Source: Microbacterium esteraromaticum (lineage in GTDB: Bacteria > Actinomycetota > Actinomycetes > Actinomycetales > Microbacteriaceae). From it: a stretch of 64,000 nucleotides of DNA. The DNA is taken from the NCBI RefSeq assembly GCF_017303215.1, contig NZ_JAEMWU010000001.1, positions 1,488,001 through 1,552,000 of the forward strand. The letters run 5' to 3'. Positions 34,813-42,935 of this stretch are shown here, one piece after another. The notes below the pieces were generated by a model. That model saw nothing but the letters and a program-made list of their open reading frames with translations, made no database searches and was not told the origin of the DNA. The translations under genes and the position numbers were made by a program. How positions within the stretch are numbered: position 1 is the stretch's first letter; each line of letters begins with the position of its first letter.

Positions 34813-35886
34813 ATGAGTGTGCAGTTGCGGGTTGTTCTCGATCAGACGGTGCAGGTCGTCGACGCCGATCAGGCGCGTGCGGCGCTGGCACTGACCGTCG
34901 GATTGGTGCAAACAGCGCCGCGCGGGTGCGCCGTTTCGGCGATCGTGCCGAGCGGGGCCGACGTGCAGGTGCCGGGTATCCAGGACGTGCGGACGCTGGC
35001 ACTCGGGCGCCGTGAACTGGCCGGCGCGTGGCAACTGGGAATCACCCCCGGCGTCGGAGGTGGGCTCATCCATTCCCCGAGTCTGATGGCGCCGCTGGTG
35101 CGTCACGACCGGCTGCACGACAACGACCAGACCACCGTCACGCTGTGGGACCTGGATGCGTGGGAGGCGCCGCACGTGCTGTCGAAGTCTGTGGTGGGCT
35201 GGCACAAGGCGATGCTCAAACGGGCGGTGAAGCACGCGGACGCCGTCGTTGTGCCCTCGCACACGATGGCCGAGCGCGTCGCGGGCCTGGGGCGGTTGTC
35301 GGACCGCATCCGGGTCATCGCCGGCGCTGCTCCGCAGGGTTTCGCGGAGCCGGCCGATGCGGCGCAGCGCCGCGACGATCTGCAACTGCCCGAACGCTAC
35401 GTGGTCGTGACGGGTGATGTCGAATCGATGACTGGCGGACTATCCGCAGCCGCGCGAGCCGATATCGACGTCGTGGTGCTCGATGCTGCCGACGGGACCG
35501 AGCCGCAGATCGCGGATGCGGCTGCAGCTGCCGGGTTGGCCGAACGGCGCGCGCACATCCGCGGACGCCTCGACGACGCCGACCGGGCATCTGTTCTCGC
35601 CGGAGCGGCCGCTGTGGTCGCCACCTCCACCTCGACGGCGTGGCCGTGGCGTGCGGTCGAGGCGATGGCACTGGGCGTGCCCGTTGTCGCCGTCGACTCG
35701 GGGACTCACCTCGACGTCATCGCCGACGGAGGGCTTGTCGTGCCGGCGGATGAGATCACGGATGCGCTCGAGGACGCTCTCGGCGCGGGGGAGAAGCGGC
35801 AGCGGGTACTCGCCGCCGACCGTGCACGTGCGTTCTCGTGGGCGAGCTCCGCTGAGCGGGTGTGGGCGTTGCACGCCGACCTCTGA
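34813..35886 (+). CDS. GT-B glycosyltransferase (family 4-like)
   Basis: A 357-residue protein with a two-Rossmann GT-B layout. The C-terminal half shows the family 4 donor-site pattern, EAMALGVPVVAVDSGTHLDVI (about residues 275-295), preceded by a DADRASVLAGAAAVVATS segment. The N-terminal half has RHDRLHDNDQTTVTLWDLDAW and HADAVVVPSHTMAERV, the acceptor side. The usual GSG/K donor motif between the domains is weak. Donor and acceptor are unknown; a mannosyltransferase is plausible from similar actinobacterial proteins. Confidence 0.75.
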   Translation: MSVQLRVVLDQTVQVVDADQARAALALTVGLVQTAPRGCAVSAIVPSGADVQVPGIQDVRTLALGRRELAGAWQLGITPGVGGGLIHSPSLMAPLVRHDRLHDNDQTTVTLWDLDAWEAPHVLSKSVVGWHKAMLKRAVKHADAVVVPSHTMAERVAGLGRLSDRIRVIAGAAPQGFAEPADAAQRRDDLQLPERYVVVTGDVESMTGGLSAAARADIDVVVLDAADGTEPQIADAAAAAGLAERRAHIRGRLDDADRASVLAGAAAVVATSTSTAWPWRAVEAMALGVPVVAVDSGTHLDVIADGGLVVPADEITDALEDALGAGEKRQRVLAADRARAFSWASSAERVWALHADL

Positions 35887-35940
35887 GCCAGTCTGCGAAG
35901 CACCTGACAGGGCGGGGGACACGCCGCGGAAATCGCCCGA

Positions 35941-35946
35941 TATTCT
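35941..35946 (+). promoter_or_regulatory. -10 box TATTCT, leaderless start of the wall-binding protein gene
   Basis: TATTCT, six bases (gcatca), then GTG at 35953. Confidence 0.6.
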
Positions 35947-35952
35947 GCATCA

Positions 35953-38079
35953 GTGGCATCATCGTGCAACTTCAGTCACACTAATAACATGGCTTCACCT
36001 GGCATCCGTAGCGCGCGCGTGACTCTACCAGTGCGCTGGGCGGTGACGTTGCTGACGATTCTCGGTCTTGTGATCGGCACCGCGGCGCCCGTTTCGGCAG
36101 CATCCGTGCCGGTGGCTGCGCCGGCCCCGGCGGCGGCCGGTCTGGCAGCTGGACCGGTGAAGACGTCTCTTGTGGGCTGGAACGCCGGGAACATCATCAG
36201 CGATGCGGTCTTCACCAACGAAGCCACGATGACCGAATCGCAGATCCAGTCGTTCTTCAACTCGAAGGTGTCGACCTGCCGTGGCGGCAGCGATCAGTAC
36301 GGGCCGATCATCTGCTTGAAGGACTTCCGCATCGATTCCGTTTCGATGCCGGCCGACAAGTACTGCAAGGGCTATACGGGGGCGAGGAACGAGAGCGCGG
36401 CCCGCATCATCTACCGGGTGTCGCAGGCATGTGACATCAACCCCCAGGTGCTCATCGTCATGCTGCAGAAGGAGCAGGGGCTGGTCACCCACACGTGGCC
36501 CAGCAAGTGGCGCTACGACATCGCCCTCGGGCAGGGGTGCCCAGACACCGCACCGTGTGATCCGAAGTTCGTCGGCTTCTTCCACCAGATCTACGGCGCT
36601 GCCCGCCAGATGCAGCTCTACATGGAGGGGCGCTACTTCACCTGGTATGCGCCGGGTAAGACGTGGAACGTGCTGTACCACCCGAACTCGGCCTGCGGTA
36701 CGGCACCCGTCAAGATTGTCAACAAGGCGACCTCAGCGCTCTACTACTACACGCCGTACCAGCCGAACGCCGCGGCGCTTCGGGCGGGCTACGGAACCGG
36801 CGACTCGTGCTCGAGCTACGGAAACCGTAACTTCTACAACTACTTCACCGACTGGTTCGGGTCGACGCAGTACAAGGTCCCGAACGCGCCGTCGGGCGTC
36901 AAGGCCACGGCGGGTGACGCGCGTGCGACCGTGGCCTGGTCCGCTCCGACATCAGACGGCGGAGCCAAAGTCACCAAGTACACGGTAACCGCGCAGCCCG
37001 GCGGCAAGACCGCTACGACGACAGGTGCCACGAAGGTCGACGTCACCGGACTGGCGAACGGCACCGCGTACACCTTCACGGTCACCGCGACGAACGCTGC
37101 GGGTACGTCACCGGCATCGGTGAAGTCTGCTGCGGTCACACCGAAAGCGCCGCCGCCGCCTGGGTCGGTGGTTCGCCAGGGTGGCGCGAACAGGTTTGAT
37201 ACCGCGGTGGCGGTGTCGAAGGCGGCGTATCCGACGCCGGGCGTTCCGGTTGTCTATGTGGCCAGTGGTGAGGACTTCCCGGATGCGCTGGCCGGTGCTG
37301 CGGCGGCGGGCGCGCTGGGGGGCCCTGTGCTGTTGACACAGACGAACGCGTTGCCGAGCGCGGTCGCGGCGGAGTTGGATCGTCTGAACCCTGCGCGGAT
37401 CGTGATTCTCGGCGGTACCGGTGTGATCTCGTCGGACGTCGAGAGTCGGGTGAAGGTGTTCTCGCCTTCGGTGGTTCGTCAGGGTGGCGCGAACAGGTTT
37501 GATACCGCGGTGGCGGTGTCGAAGGCGGCGTATCCGACGCCGGGCGTTCCGGTGGTCTATGTGGCCAGTGGTGAGGACTTCCCGGATGCGCTGGCCGGTG
37601 CTGCGGCGGCGGGCGCGCTGGGGGGCCCTGTGCTGTTGACACGGTCGAACGCGTTGCCGAGCGCGGTCGCGGCGGAGTTGGATCGTCTGAACCCTGCGCG
37701 GATCGTGATTCTCGGCGGTACCGGTGTGATCTCGTCGGACGTCGAGAGTCGGGTGAAGGTGTTCTCGCCTTCGGTGGTTCGTCAGGGTGGCGCGAACAGG
37801 TTTGATACCGCGGTGGCGGTGTCGAAGGCGGCGTATCCGACGCCGGGCGTTCCGGTTGTCTATGTGGCCAGTGGTGAGGACTTCCCGGATGCGCTGGCCG
37901 GTGCTGCGGCGGCGGGCGCGCTGGGGGGCCCTGTGCTGTTGACACAGACGAACGCGTTGCCAAGCGCGGTCGCGGCGGAGCTGGATCGTCTGAACCCTGC
38001 GCGGATCGTCGTACTGGGCGGGACTGGCGTGGTGTCTGTGAACATCGAGAAACAGGTCGCTGATTACATCGGGGGATGA
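35953..38079 (+). CDS. secreted cell-wall-binding protein, putative lysozyme-like domain + FnIII + 3 CWB2 repeats
   Basis: A 708-residue exported protein. The signal peptide runs to about residue 50 (VSA-A); an inner start at 35989 would also keep it. Residues about 60-310 form a Cys-rich domain with MLQKEQGLVTHTWPSKW and GRYFTWYAPG. I read it as lysozyme/glucosaminidase-like, with E of KEQGL a candidate acid, but this is tentative. An FnIII domain follows (about 313-395), then three cell-wall-binding type 2 repeats (405-708). CWB2 repeats hold proteins non-covalently on anionic wall polymers. It precedes an ABC polymer exporter, suggesting a role at the wall. Confidence 0.85.
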   Translation: MASSCNFSHTNNMASPGIRSARVTLPVRWAVTLLTILGLVIGTAAPVSAASVPVAAPAPAAAGLAAGPVKTSLVGWNAGNIISDAVFTNEATMTESQIQSFFNSKVSTCRGGSDQYGPIICLKDFRIDSVSMPADKYCKGYTGARNESAARIIYRVSQACDINPQVLIVMLQKEQGLVTHTWPSKWRYDIALGQGCPDTAPCDPKFVGFFHQIYGAARQMQLYMEGRYFTWYAPGKTWNVLYHPNSACGTAPVKIVNKATSALYYYTPYQPNAAALRAGYGTGDSCSSYGNRNFYNYFTDWFGSTQYKVPNAPSGVKATAGDARATVAWSAPTSDGGAKVTKYTVTAQPGGKTATTTGATKVDVTGLANGTAYTFTVTATNAAGTSPASVKSAAVTPKAPPPPGSVVRQGGANRFDTAVAVSKAAYPTPGVPVVYVASGEDFPDALAGAAAAGALGGPVLLTQTNALPSAVAAELDRLNPARIVILGGTGVISSDVESRVKVFSPSVVRQGGANRFDTAVAVSKAAYPTPGVPVVYVASGEDFPDALAGAAAAGALGGPVLLTRSNALPSAVAAELDRLNPARIVILGGTGVISSDVESRVKVFSPSVVRQGGANRFDTAVAVSKAAYPTPGVPVVYVASGEDFPDALAGAAAAGALGGPVLLTQTNALPSAVAAELDRLNPARIVVLGGTGVVSVNIEKQVADYIGG
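37165..38079 (+). repeat. three tandem 303-bp repeats encoding CWB2 modules
   Basis: Units begin at 37165, 37468 and 37771, an exact 303-bp (101-codon) period. Units 1 and 2 differ at only a handful of bases, for example gttcgccag versus gttcgtcag and acacagacg versus acacggtcg. Unit 3 matches until about 37975 and then drifts. Synonymous sites are also conserved, pointing to recent duplication or ongoing gene conversion. Confidence 0.95.
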
Positions 38080-38126
38080 GGAGTCCCGGTGGCCTTTCCC
38101 TCTCAGGCCTGATCCGTTTCGTTGGA

Positions 38127-38132
38127 TAGGAT
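38127..38132 (+). promoter_or_regulatory. -10 box TAGGAT of the first polymer-export operon
   Basis: TAGGAT sets a start of transcription near 38139, so the ATG at 38131 cannot be used and the ATG at 38167, with a ggag site about 8 nt upstream, is preferred. Confidence 0.5.
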
Positions 38133-38166
38133 GATTCCTGCTACCCCTCCGGCTGGAGCCCACTCG

Positions 38167-39096
38167 ATGATCAACGATCACTTCGCTCTCGTGCCGCGCA
38201 CCGAATTCGAGGTCCCTGGCAAGAGCCATGGACTGATCGACGTGGTGCGCTGGCGCTATCTCTTGCGCCTTCTCGTTCGCACGGGCGTGACGACGCGATA
38301 CCGCAACTCCGTCCTGGGGTGGGTGTGGTCGTACGTGCGTCCGGCCGCACAGTTCCTGGTGTTCTGGATCGTCCTCGGCATCTTCATGAACCTCGATCGG
38401 GTGCCGAACTACGCCGTATACCTGTTTTCGGGCATCGTCGTCATCAACCTCTTCTCCGAGGGATTCAAGAACGCGACGACGTCGATCGTCGGCAACGCTG
38501 CGCTAGTACGCAAGGTGTTCCTGCCGCGGCAGTTGTTCGCCGTCTCGGCCGTGATGGTCTCGTTCGTCCACTTCCTCCCGCAAGTCGGACTACTTCTCAT
38601 CGTGTGCATCCTGATGGGATGGATCGGCCACATCACCATCCTCGGCGTCCTCGCCGCACTTGCCGGCATGGCGATCGTCATGGTGTTTTCGCTCGGACTT
38701 GGGTTGTTCTTCGGAGCGGTGAACGTGCGCTTCCGAGATGCGGAGAACATCGTCGAGCTCCTGCTGCTGCTCGCGACGTGGGCTTCTCCCGTGCTGTACG
38801 CGTGGACGATGGTCCAGGATGCCGTCGTCGACAAGCTCCAGTGGCCGGCATGGCTCGTAGACGTCTACATGCTCAACCCGATCACGCAGGGCGTTGAGCT
38901 GTTCCACTACGCATTCTGGCGCCCGGCCAGCCAGGATCTGGTCGCCGCCGCAGACTACGTAGGCGAACCGCTGACGATGCTCCCGCCGAACCTGCTCGTC
39001 AACACGGCATGGACTGCGATGATCGCCGTGGGCACGCTGTTGATCGGGCAACTCGTGTTCCGCCGCCTCGAGGGAAAGTTCGCACAGGATCTATGA
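38167..39096 (+). CDS. ABC-2 polysaccharide exporter permease (Wzm/TagG type)
   Basis: A 309-residue permease with six hydrophobic segments and the ABC-2 pattern RYRNSVLGWVWSYVRPAAQF near residue 45. It pairs with the following ATPase to move an undecaprenyl-linked glycopolymer across the membrane. Late segments include the LLLLATWASPVLYAWTMV helix typical of the family. Start chosen from the promoter position. First gene of a chain with 1- or 4-nt overlaps running to 46849. Confidence 0.9.
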   Translation: MINDHFALVPRTEFEVPGKSHGLIDVVRWRYLLRLLVRTGVTTRYRNSVLGWVWSYVRPAAQFLVFWIVLGIFMNLDRVPNYAVYLFSGIVVINLFSEGFKNATTSIVGNAALVRKVFLPRQLFAVSAVMVSFVHFLPQVGLLLIVCILMGWIGHITILGVLAALAGMAIVMVFSLGLGLFFGAVNVRFRDAENIVELLLLLATWASPVLYAWTMVQDAVVDKLQWPAWLVDVYMLNPITQGVELFHYAFWRPASQDLVAAADYVGEPLTMLPPNLLVNTAWTAMIAVGTLLIGQLVFRRLEGKFAQDL

Positions 39097-39827
39097 GTGA
39101 CACCGCACGTCGGCCGAGCATCATCGTCGAGGGGGTTCGCAAGACCTTCACGCTGAATCATGCCTTCTCCCTGAAGGACACCGTCGTTTCGTGGATCAGA
39201 CGCCGCAAGCTCTCCTCGACATTCGAGGCGCTCAAAGGGGTTGACCTCGTTATCGGCGAGGGCGAATCGGTCGCGATCCTGGGGATGAACGGCTCCGGGA
39301 AGTCGACTCTTCTCAAGCTCATCTCCGGCGTCATGGCGCCCGATGCGGGTGACCTGCTCACGCGCGGACGCGTCGCCGGCCTGATCGAGGTCGGTGCGGG
39401 TTTCCACCCGGAGCTCAGCGGCCGTGAGAACGTCTATCTCAACGCCGCGATCCTGGGGATGAAGAGAGCCGAGATCGACGCGCGATACGACGAGATCGTG
39501 GCTTTCAGTGAGATCGGTGAGTTCATCGATCAGGAGGTCAAGCACTATTCGTCGGGCATGTTCCTGCGCCTGGCGTTCTCGGTGGCCATTCACGTCGAAC
39601 TGGACGTCCTGTTGATGGATGAGATCCTCTCCGTCGGCGACGTGCCGTTCCGTGAGAAGTGCCGCGAGAAGTTCGTCGAACTCATCGCGGCGGGCAAGAC
39701 ACTCGTCGTGGTCAGCCACGACATGGAGATGGTCAGGGAACTCTGCACGCGTGGTGTGGTGATCAGCAAGGGCGAGGTCATCTTCGACGGCGAACTCGAG
39801 GGTGCCATCGCCCTGGTGGACGCGTGA
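39093..39827 (+). CDS. ABC polysaccharide exporter ATPase (Wzt/TagH type)
   Basis: A 244-residue nucleotide-binding protein. Walker A is GMNGSGKST (K70), the signature is YSSGMFLRLAFS and Walker B is VLLMDEILSVGD, with a switch His in VVVSHD. FHPELSGRENVYLN is typical of polymer exporters. It is too short to hold the C-terminal sugar-binding domain found in some Wzt proteins, so cargo is probably not checked through a modified chain end. It overlaps the permease by ATGA and the next gene by GTGA. Confidence 0.93.
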   Translation: MSDTARRPSIIVEGVRKTFTLNHAFSLKDTVVSWIRRRKLSSTFEALKGVDLVIGEGESVAILGMNGSGKSTLLKLISGVMAPDAGDLLTRGRVAGLIEVGAGFHPELSGRENVYLNAAILGMKRAEIDARYDEIVAFSEIGEFIDQEVKHYSSGMFLRLAFSVAIHVELDVLLMDEILSVGDVPFREKCREKFVELIAAGKTLVVVSHDMEMVRELCTRGVVISKGEVIFDGELEGAIALVDA

Positions 39828-41746
39828 TCCTGGACTGGGTCGCACAGCTGCCGGTCCTCGGGCTGGGTGCGGCCGTCGTGTTCCTGCCCGGGCTCGCCGC
39901 GCTGTGGTTCGTCGGTATGCGAGGGCTCGCCCTCGCGGCATTCGCACCCGTCGTCAGCGTCGCCGTCACCGCTGCAGCGGCCATCGTGTACGGAGTCGCT
40001 GGCGTGCCGTGGAGCATCCTCACCTGGCTCCTCGCGGTCGTCGTCGCCGTGGGCGCCGCAGCCCTCGTCGGGCGGTGGGCACCGGGCCGGCTCGTGACCG
40101 ACGCCGGGCCAACGCCGCGGTGGGTTCTTCCCGTCGCGCTCGTGCTCGGAGCCGCATTCACCACCTGGCGCCTGATCGCCTATATCCAGGCTCCCGATGC
40201 CATCTCACAGACCAACGATGCGGTGTTCCACCTGAACGCCCTGCGATTCATCTTGGAGACGGGGGACGCTTCCTCGCTGCACGTGAGCCAGGTGATCGGG
40301 GGACGTGGTTTCTACCCCGCCGCGTGGCATGCCCTTGCGGCGCTCGTCGCGATGGCGACCGGAGTCGAGATCGCAATCGTCGTGAACATGCTCACCCTGG
40401 TGATCGGGGCCGGCATCTGGACGCTCGGTATCGCGTGGCTGGCACTCACCGTGACTCGTTCCACCGCTGTCGCCGCCCTCGCCGCGATCCTCGCCGGCGC
40501 TCTTCAGGTGTTCCCACTGTTGCTGTTCCAATGGGGCGTGCTGTACCCGAACGCCTTGTCCACGGCCATGCTGCCCGCCGCCGTGGTCGTGGTACTCACT
40601 ATTCCCGACTGGGTGGGGACCGCGAAGCGCGCTGCGACCGTGGTGCGGATCGTGCTTCTCGTCGGGGTCGCCGCCGTAGCCTTGTTGCTGTCTCAGCCTT
40701 CCGGTCTGCTCCCGTGGGCGGCCATGTTGGTGGTGTGGGCAACGTCCCAACTCGTTCTCCTCCGCATCCGCCGCGGCGCGCTGGTTCTCGCCCTCCTCGG
40801 GAGCTGGCTGGCCCTGGGCGTCATGTGGGTGCTGCTGTCGCGGAGCACCTCGGGCTCGCACTGGCCGCCGTTCCGCGGCAAGGCCGAGGCTGTCCTTGAC
40901 GTGCTGCTCAACGGTCATTTGCGCATCCCGTTCGCGTACGCGATCAGCGCACTGATGATCGTCGGACTCGTGGAGTGCGTCCGGCGGGTGCACCTGCGCT
41001 GGTTCGCCGGGGTGTGGCTCGGAGTCTCCGCACTCTACGTACTCGTCGCCTCGGCCGGTAGAGACATCTTCCGAGAGGACGTTCTCGGCGCCTGGTACGC
41101 CGATCCGTATCGGATTTCCGCTCTCTCGGCCGTCGTCGTGATCCCGCTGGCCGCGATCGGGGCCGACGCGCTGATCGGGTGGGCAGTGCGTGCGTGGCGC
41201 CCGAACACCGGGAAGGGCGCAACGGCCGTGATTGGCATCGCGGCAGCCTCGGTCCTGATGATCGTGCTGGTCCTGGTCCGTCCGGTAGCGATGCCTGCCG
41301 TCACGCAGGATTCCTTCGATCGCGACTCCCGCTACTTGATGACGAACGATTCGTTCCTCGACCCCGACGAGCGCACGCTACTCGAGCGACTCGATGAGAA
41401 CGTCCCAGGCGACGCCAGGGTGCTCGCAAACCCGTCGACCGGATCCGGGTTCGGGTACATGCTCAGCGGCATCGACGTGTATCCGCGCACCTGGTCATGG
41501 CCGGGCAACGCTGCATGGCAGACGCTCGCTACTCGACTGAGGTTCGCCGCCGAGGATCCGGAAGTGTGTGATGCCCTGGCGGAGTACAACTATCCAGAGT
41601 TCGTTCTCGACTTTGGGCCGGGGGAGGCGGGGCCCGGGCGCTACCGCGCTGGCGGCATGACTGAGTTCGAAGGCCAGGCAGGGTTCGAGCTTGTCGACGA
41701 GGTAGGAGACGTCTCACTGTGGCGGATCACGGCGTGCGCTCAGTAG
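39824..41746 (+). CDS. DUF6541-like multi-pass membrane protein, GT-C-like
   Basis: A 640-residue protein with at least eleven hydrophobic segments across residues 1-495 and a soluble C-terminal domain of about 150 residues. An acidic/His loop after an early helix (SQTNDAVFHLNALRFI) resembles the DxD-type first loop of GT-C glycosyltransferases that use polyprenyl-phosphate sugars. I assign it to the DUF6541 group from this layout; no enzyme activity is established. It sits inside the export operon, overlapping the ATPase gene by four bases, so it probably decorates or elongates the same polymer (inference). Confidence 0.65.
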   Translation: MILDWVAQLPVLGLGAAVVFLPGLAALWFVGMRGLALAAFAPVVSVAVTAAAAIVYGVAGVPWSILTWLLAVVVAVGAAALVGRWAPGRLVTDAGPTPRWVLPVALVLGAAFTTWRLIAYIQAPDAISQTNDAVFHLNALRFILETGDASSLHVSQVIGGRGFYPAAWHALAALVAMATGVEIAIVVNMLTLVIGAGIWTLGIAWLALTVTRSTAVAALAAILAGALQVFPLLLFQWGVLYPNALSTAMLPAAVVVVLTIPDWVGTAKRAATVVRIVLLVGVAAVALLLSQPSGLLPWAAMLVVWATSQLVLLRIRRGALVLALLGSWLALGVMWVLLSRSTSGSHWPPFRGKAEAVLDVLLNGHLRIPFAYAISALMIVGLVECVRRVHLRWFAGVWLGVSALYVLVASAGRDIFREDVLGAWYADPYRISALSAVVVIPLAAIGADALIGWAVRAWRPNTGKGATAVIGIAAASVLMIVLVLVRPVAMPAVTQDSFDRDSRYLMTNDSFLDPDERTLLERLDENVPGDARVLANPSTGSGFGYMLSGIDVYPRTWSWPGNAAWQTLATRLRFAAEDPEVCDALAEYNYPEFVLDFGPGEAGPGRYRAGGMTEFEGQAGFELVDEVGDVSLWRITACAQ

Positions 41747-41764
41747 CCGCCCGGTCATGCTCGG

Positions 41765-41770
41765 TAGGAT
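41765..41770 (+). promoter_or_regulatory. -10 box TAGGAT before the family 2 glycosyltransferase gene
   Basis: TAGGAT lies five bases before the ATG at 41776 and eight before the next in-frame ATG at 41779. It offers an internal promoter for the second part of the chain. Confidence 0.45.
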
Positions 41771-41775
41771 CATCA

Positions 41776-42507
41776 ATGATGCGCCCGGTTTCGTTGCCCG
41801 TTCTCGTCGTGATTCCGGCGTTGAACGAAGAGGATTCCGTCGCGGACGTGGTCCGCGACGTCATGAGAGCCATCCCTGCGGCACATTGCCTCGTCATCGA
41901 CGACGGTTCGATCGACGACACGGGCCGAGCGGCGAAAGCCGCCGGGGCCGATGTCCTTCGCCTGCCGTTCAATCTCGGAGTCGGCGGCGCGATGCGGGCC
42001 GGCTTCCGGCACGCGCGTGCGTACGGCTACGGAGTGGTCGTCCAGGTGGATGCCGACGGCCAGCATGATCCCGCCGCGATCGCGGAGATGATCGAGGGGT
42101 TGGCGAACGCCGACCTCGTCATCGGTGCTCGCTTCGCCGGGCTCGGGGACTACGGCGTGCGCGGCCCACGCAAGTGGGCTATGAAGATGCTCGCCGCGGT
42201 GATGAGCCGCGTTGCGCGCACTCGCCTCACCGACGTGACCAGTGGCTTCAAGGCGTCCGGCCCCCGAGCCATCGAACTTTTCGCAGAGGAGTTCCCCGCG
42301 GAGTACCTCGGCGACACGATCGAGGCTTTGGTCATCGCAGCGCGAGCGGGTCTGCACATCCAGCAGGTGCCGGTGCAGATGCGTGAACGACAGGGGGGCG
42401 AGCCCTCGCACAGCCCGGTGCGGGCTGCGGTCTACCTCGTGCGCGCCTGCGCGGCCTTCGCGCTCGCGATGCTGCGGCCCCGCGCACACGTCGGAGGCAA
42501 CGCATGA
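41776..42507 (+). CDS. family 2 glycosyltransferase, polyprenyl-phosphate sugar synthase type
   Basis: A 243-residue GT-A protein like dolichyl/polyprenyl-phosphate mannose or glucose synthases: VVIPALNEEDSV near the start, VIDDGSIDDTG, FNLGVGGAMRAGF and the metal-binding QVDADGQHDP. No membrane domain is attached. It likely makes the lipid-linked sugar used by a GT-C enzyme such as the DUF6541-like neighbour. The stop overlaps a DUF2304 gene by ATGA, a common pairing for this enzyme type. Confidence 0.85.
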   Translation: MMRPVSLPVLVVIPALNEEDSVADVVRDVMRAIPAAHCLVIDDGSIDDTGRAAKAAGADVLRLPFNLGVGGAMRAGFRHARAYGYGVVVQVDADGQHDPAAIAEMIEGLANADLVIGARFAGLGDYGVRGPRKWAMKMLAAVMSRVARTRLTDVTSGFKASGPRAIELFAEEFPAEYLGDTIEALVIAARAGLHIQQVPVQMRERQGGEPSHSPVRAAVYLVRACAAFALAMLRPRAHVGGNA

Positions 42508-42935
42508 ACACCGTGACCTACGTCTTCGGAATCGTCGCTGCGGTGCTGGCGCTGATCGCCATCATCGAACTCATGCGTCGCGGCACCCTGCGTGAGCGCC
42601 ATGCGGTCTGGTGGTTCATCGGCGGACTGCTGGCGCTGATCATCGCCATCTTCCCACAGACGCTGGGATGGGCGGCGCGAAGCCTCGGCATCGTGCTACC
42701 GGTCAACCTGGTGTTCTTCGTCACGATCGCATTGCTCTTTCTGGTCAGCCTGCAGTACGGCGCCGAACTGACCCGTATCGAGGAGAAGCTACGCGTGCTA
42801 GCGGAAGAATCGGCGTTCCACGAGCGACGCCTCCAGTCCCTCGAAGCACCGGATGCCACGGACGACGAGACGCCGGCCGGCGCACCGGACGCACCCGAAC
42901 CCATCGACCCGCAGACAGGAGCGCAGACATCGTGA
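42504..42935 (+). CDS. DUF2304 membrane protein
   Basis: A 143-residue protein with three hydrophobic segments (about residues 3-22, 34-52 and 65-85) and a cytoplasmic coiled-coil-like tail (LTRIEEKLRVLAEESAFHERRLQ) ending in an acidic, Pro-rich stretch. DUF2304 proteins are encoded next to polyprenyl-phosphate sugar synthases and may anchor them, although their function is not established. It is coupled by 4-nt overlaps to both neighbours. Confidence 0.85.
   Translation: MNTVTYVFGIVAAVLALIAIIELMRRGTLRERHAVWWFIGGLLALIIAIFPQTLGWAARSLGIVLPVNLVFFVTIALLFLVSLQYGAELTRIEEKLRVLAEESAFHERRLQSLEAPDATDDETPAGAPDAPEPIDPQTGAQTS

Noticed and set aside
37108..38229. Long minus-strand frames with internal repeats
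   Set aside because: They mirror the 303-bp CWB2 repeats. The repeats are tandem coding modules without spacers, so they are not a CRISPR array either.
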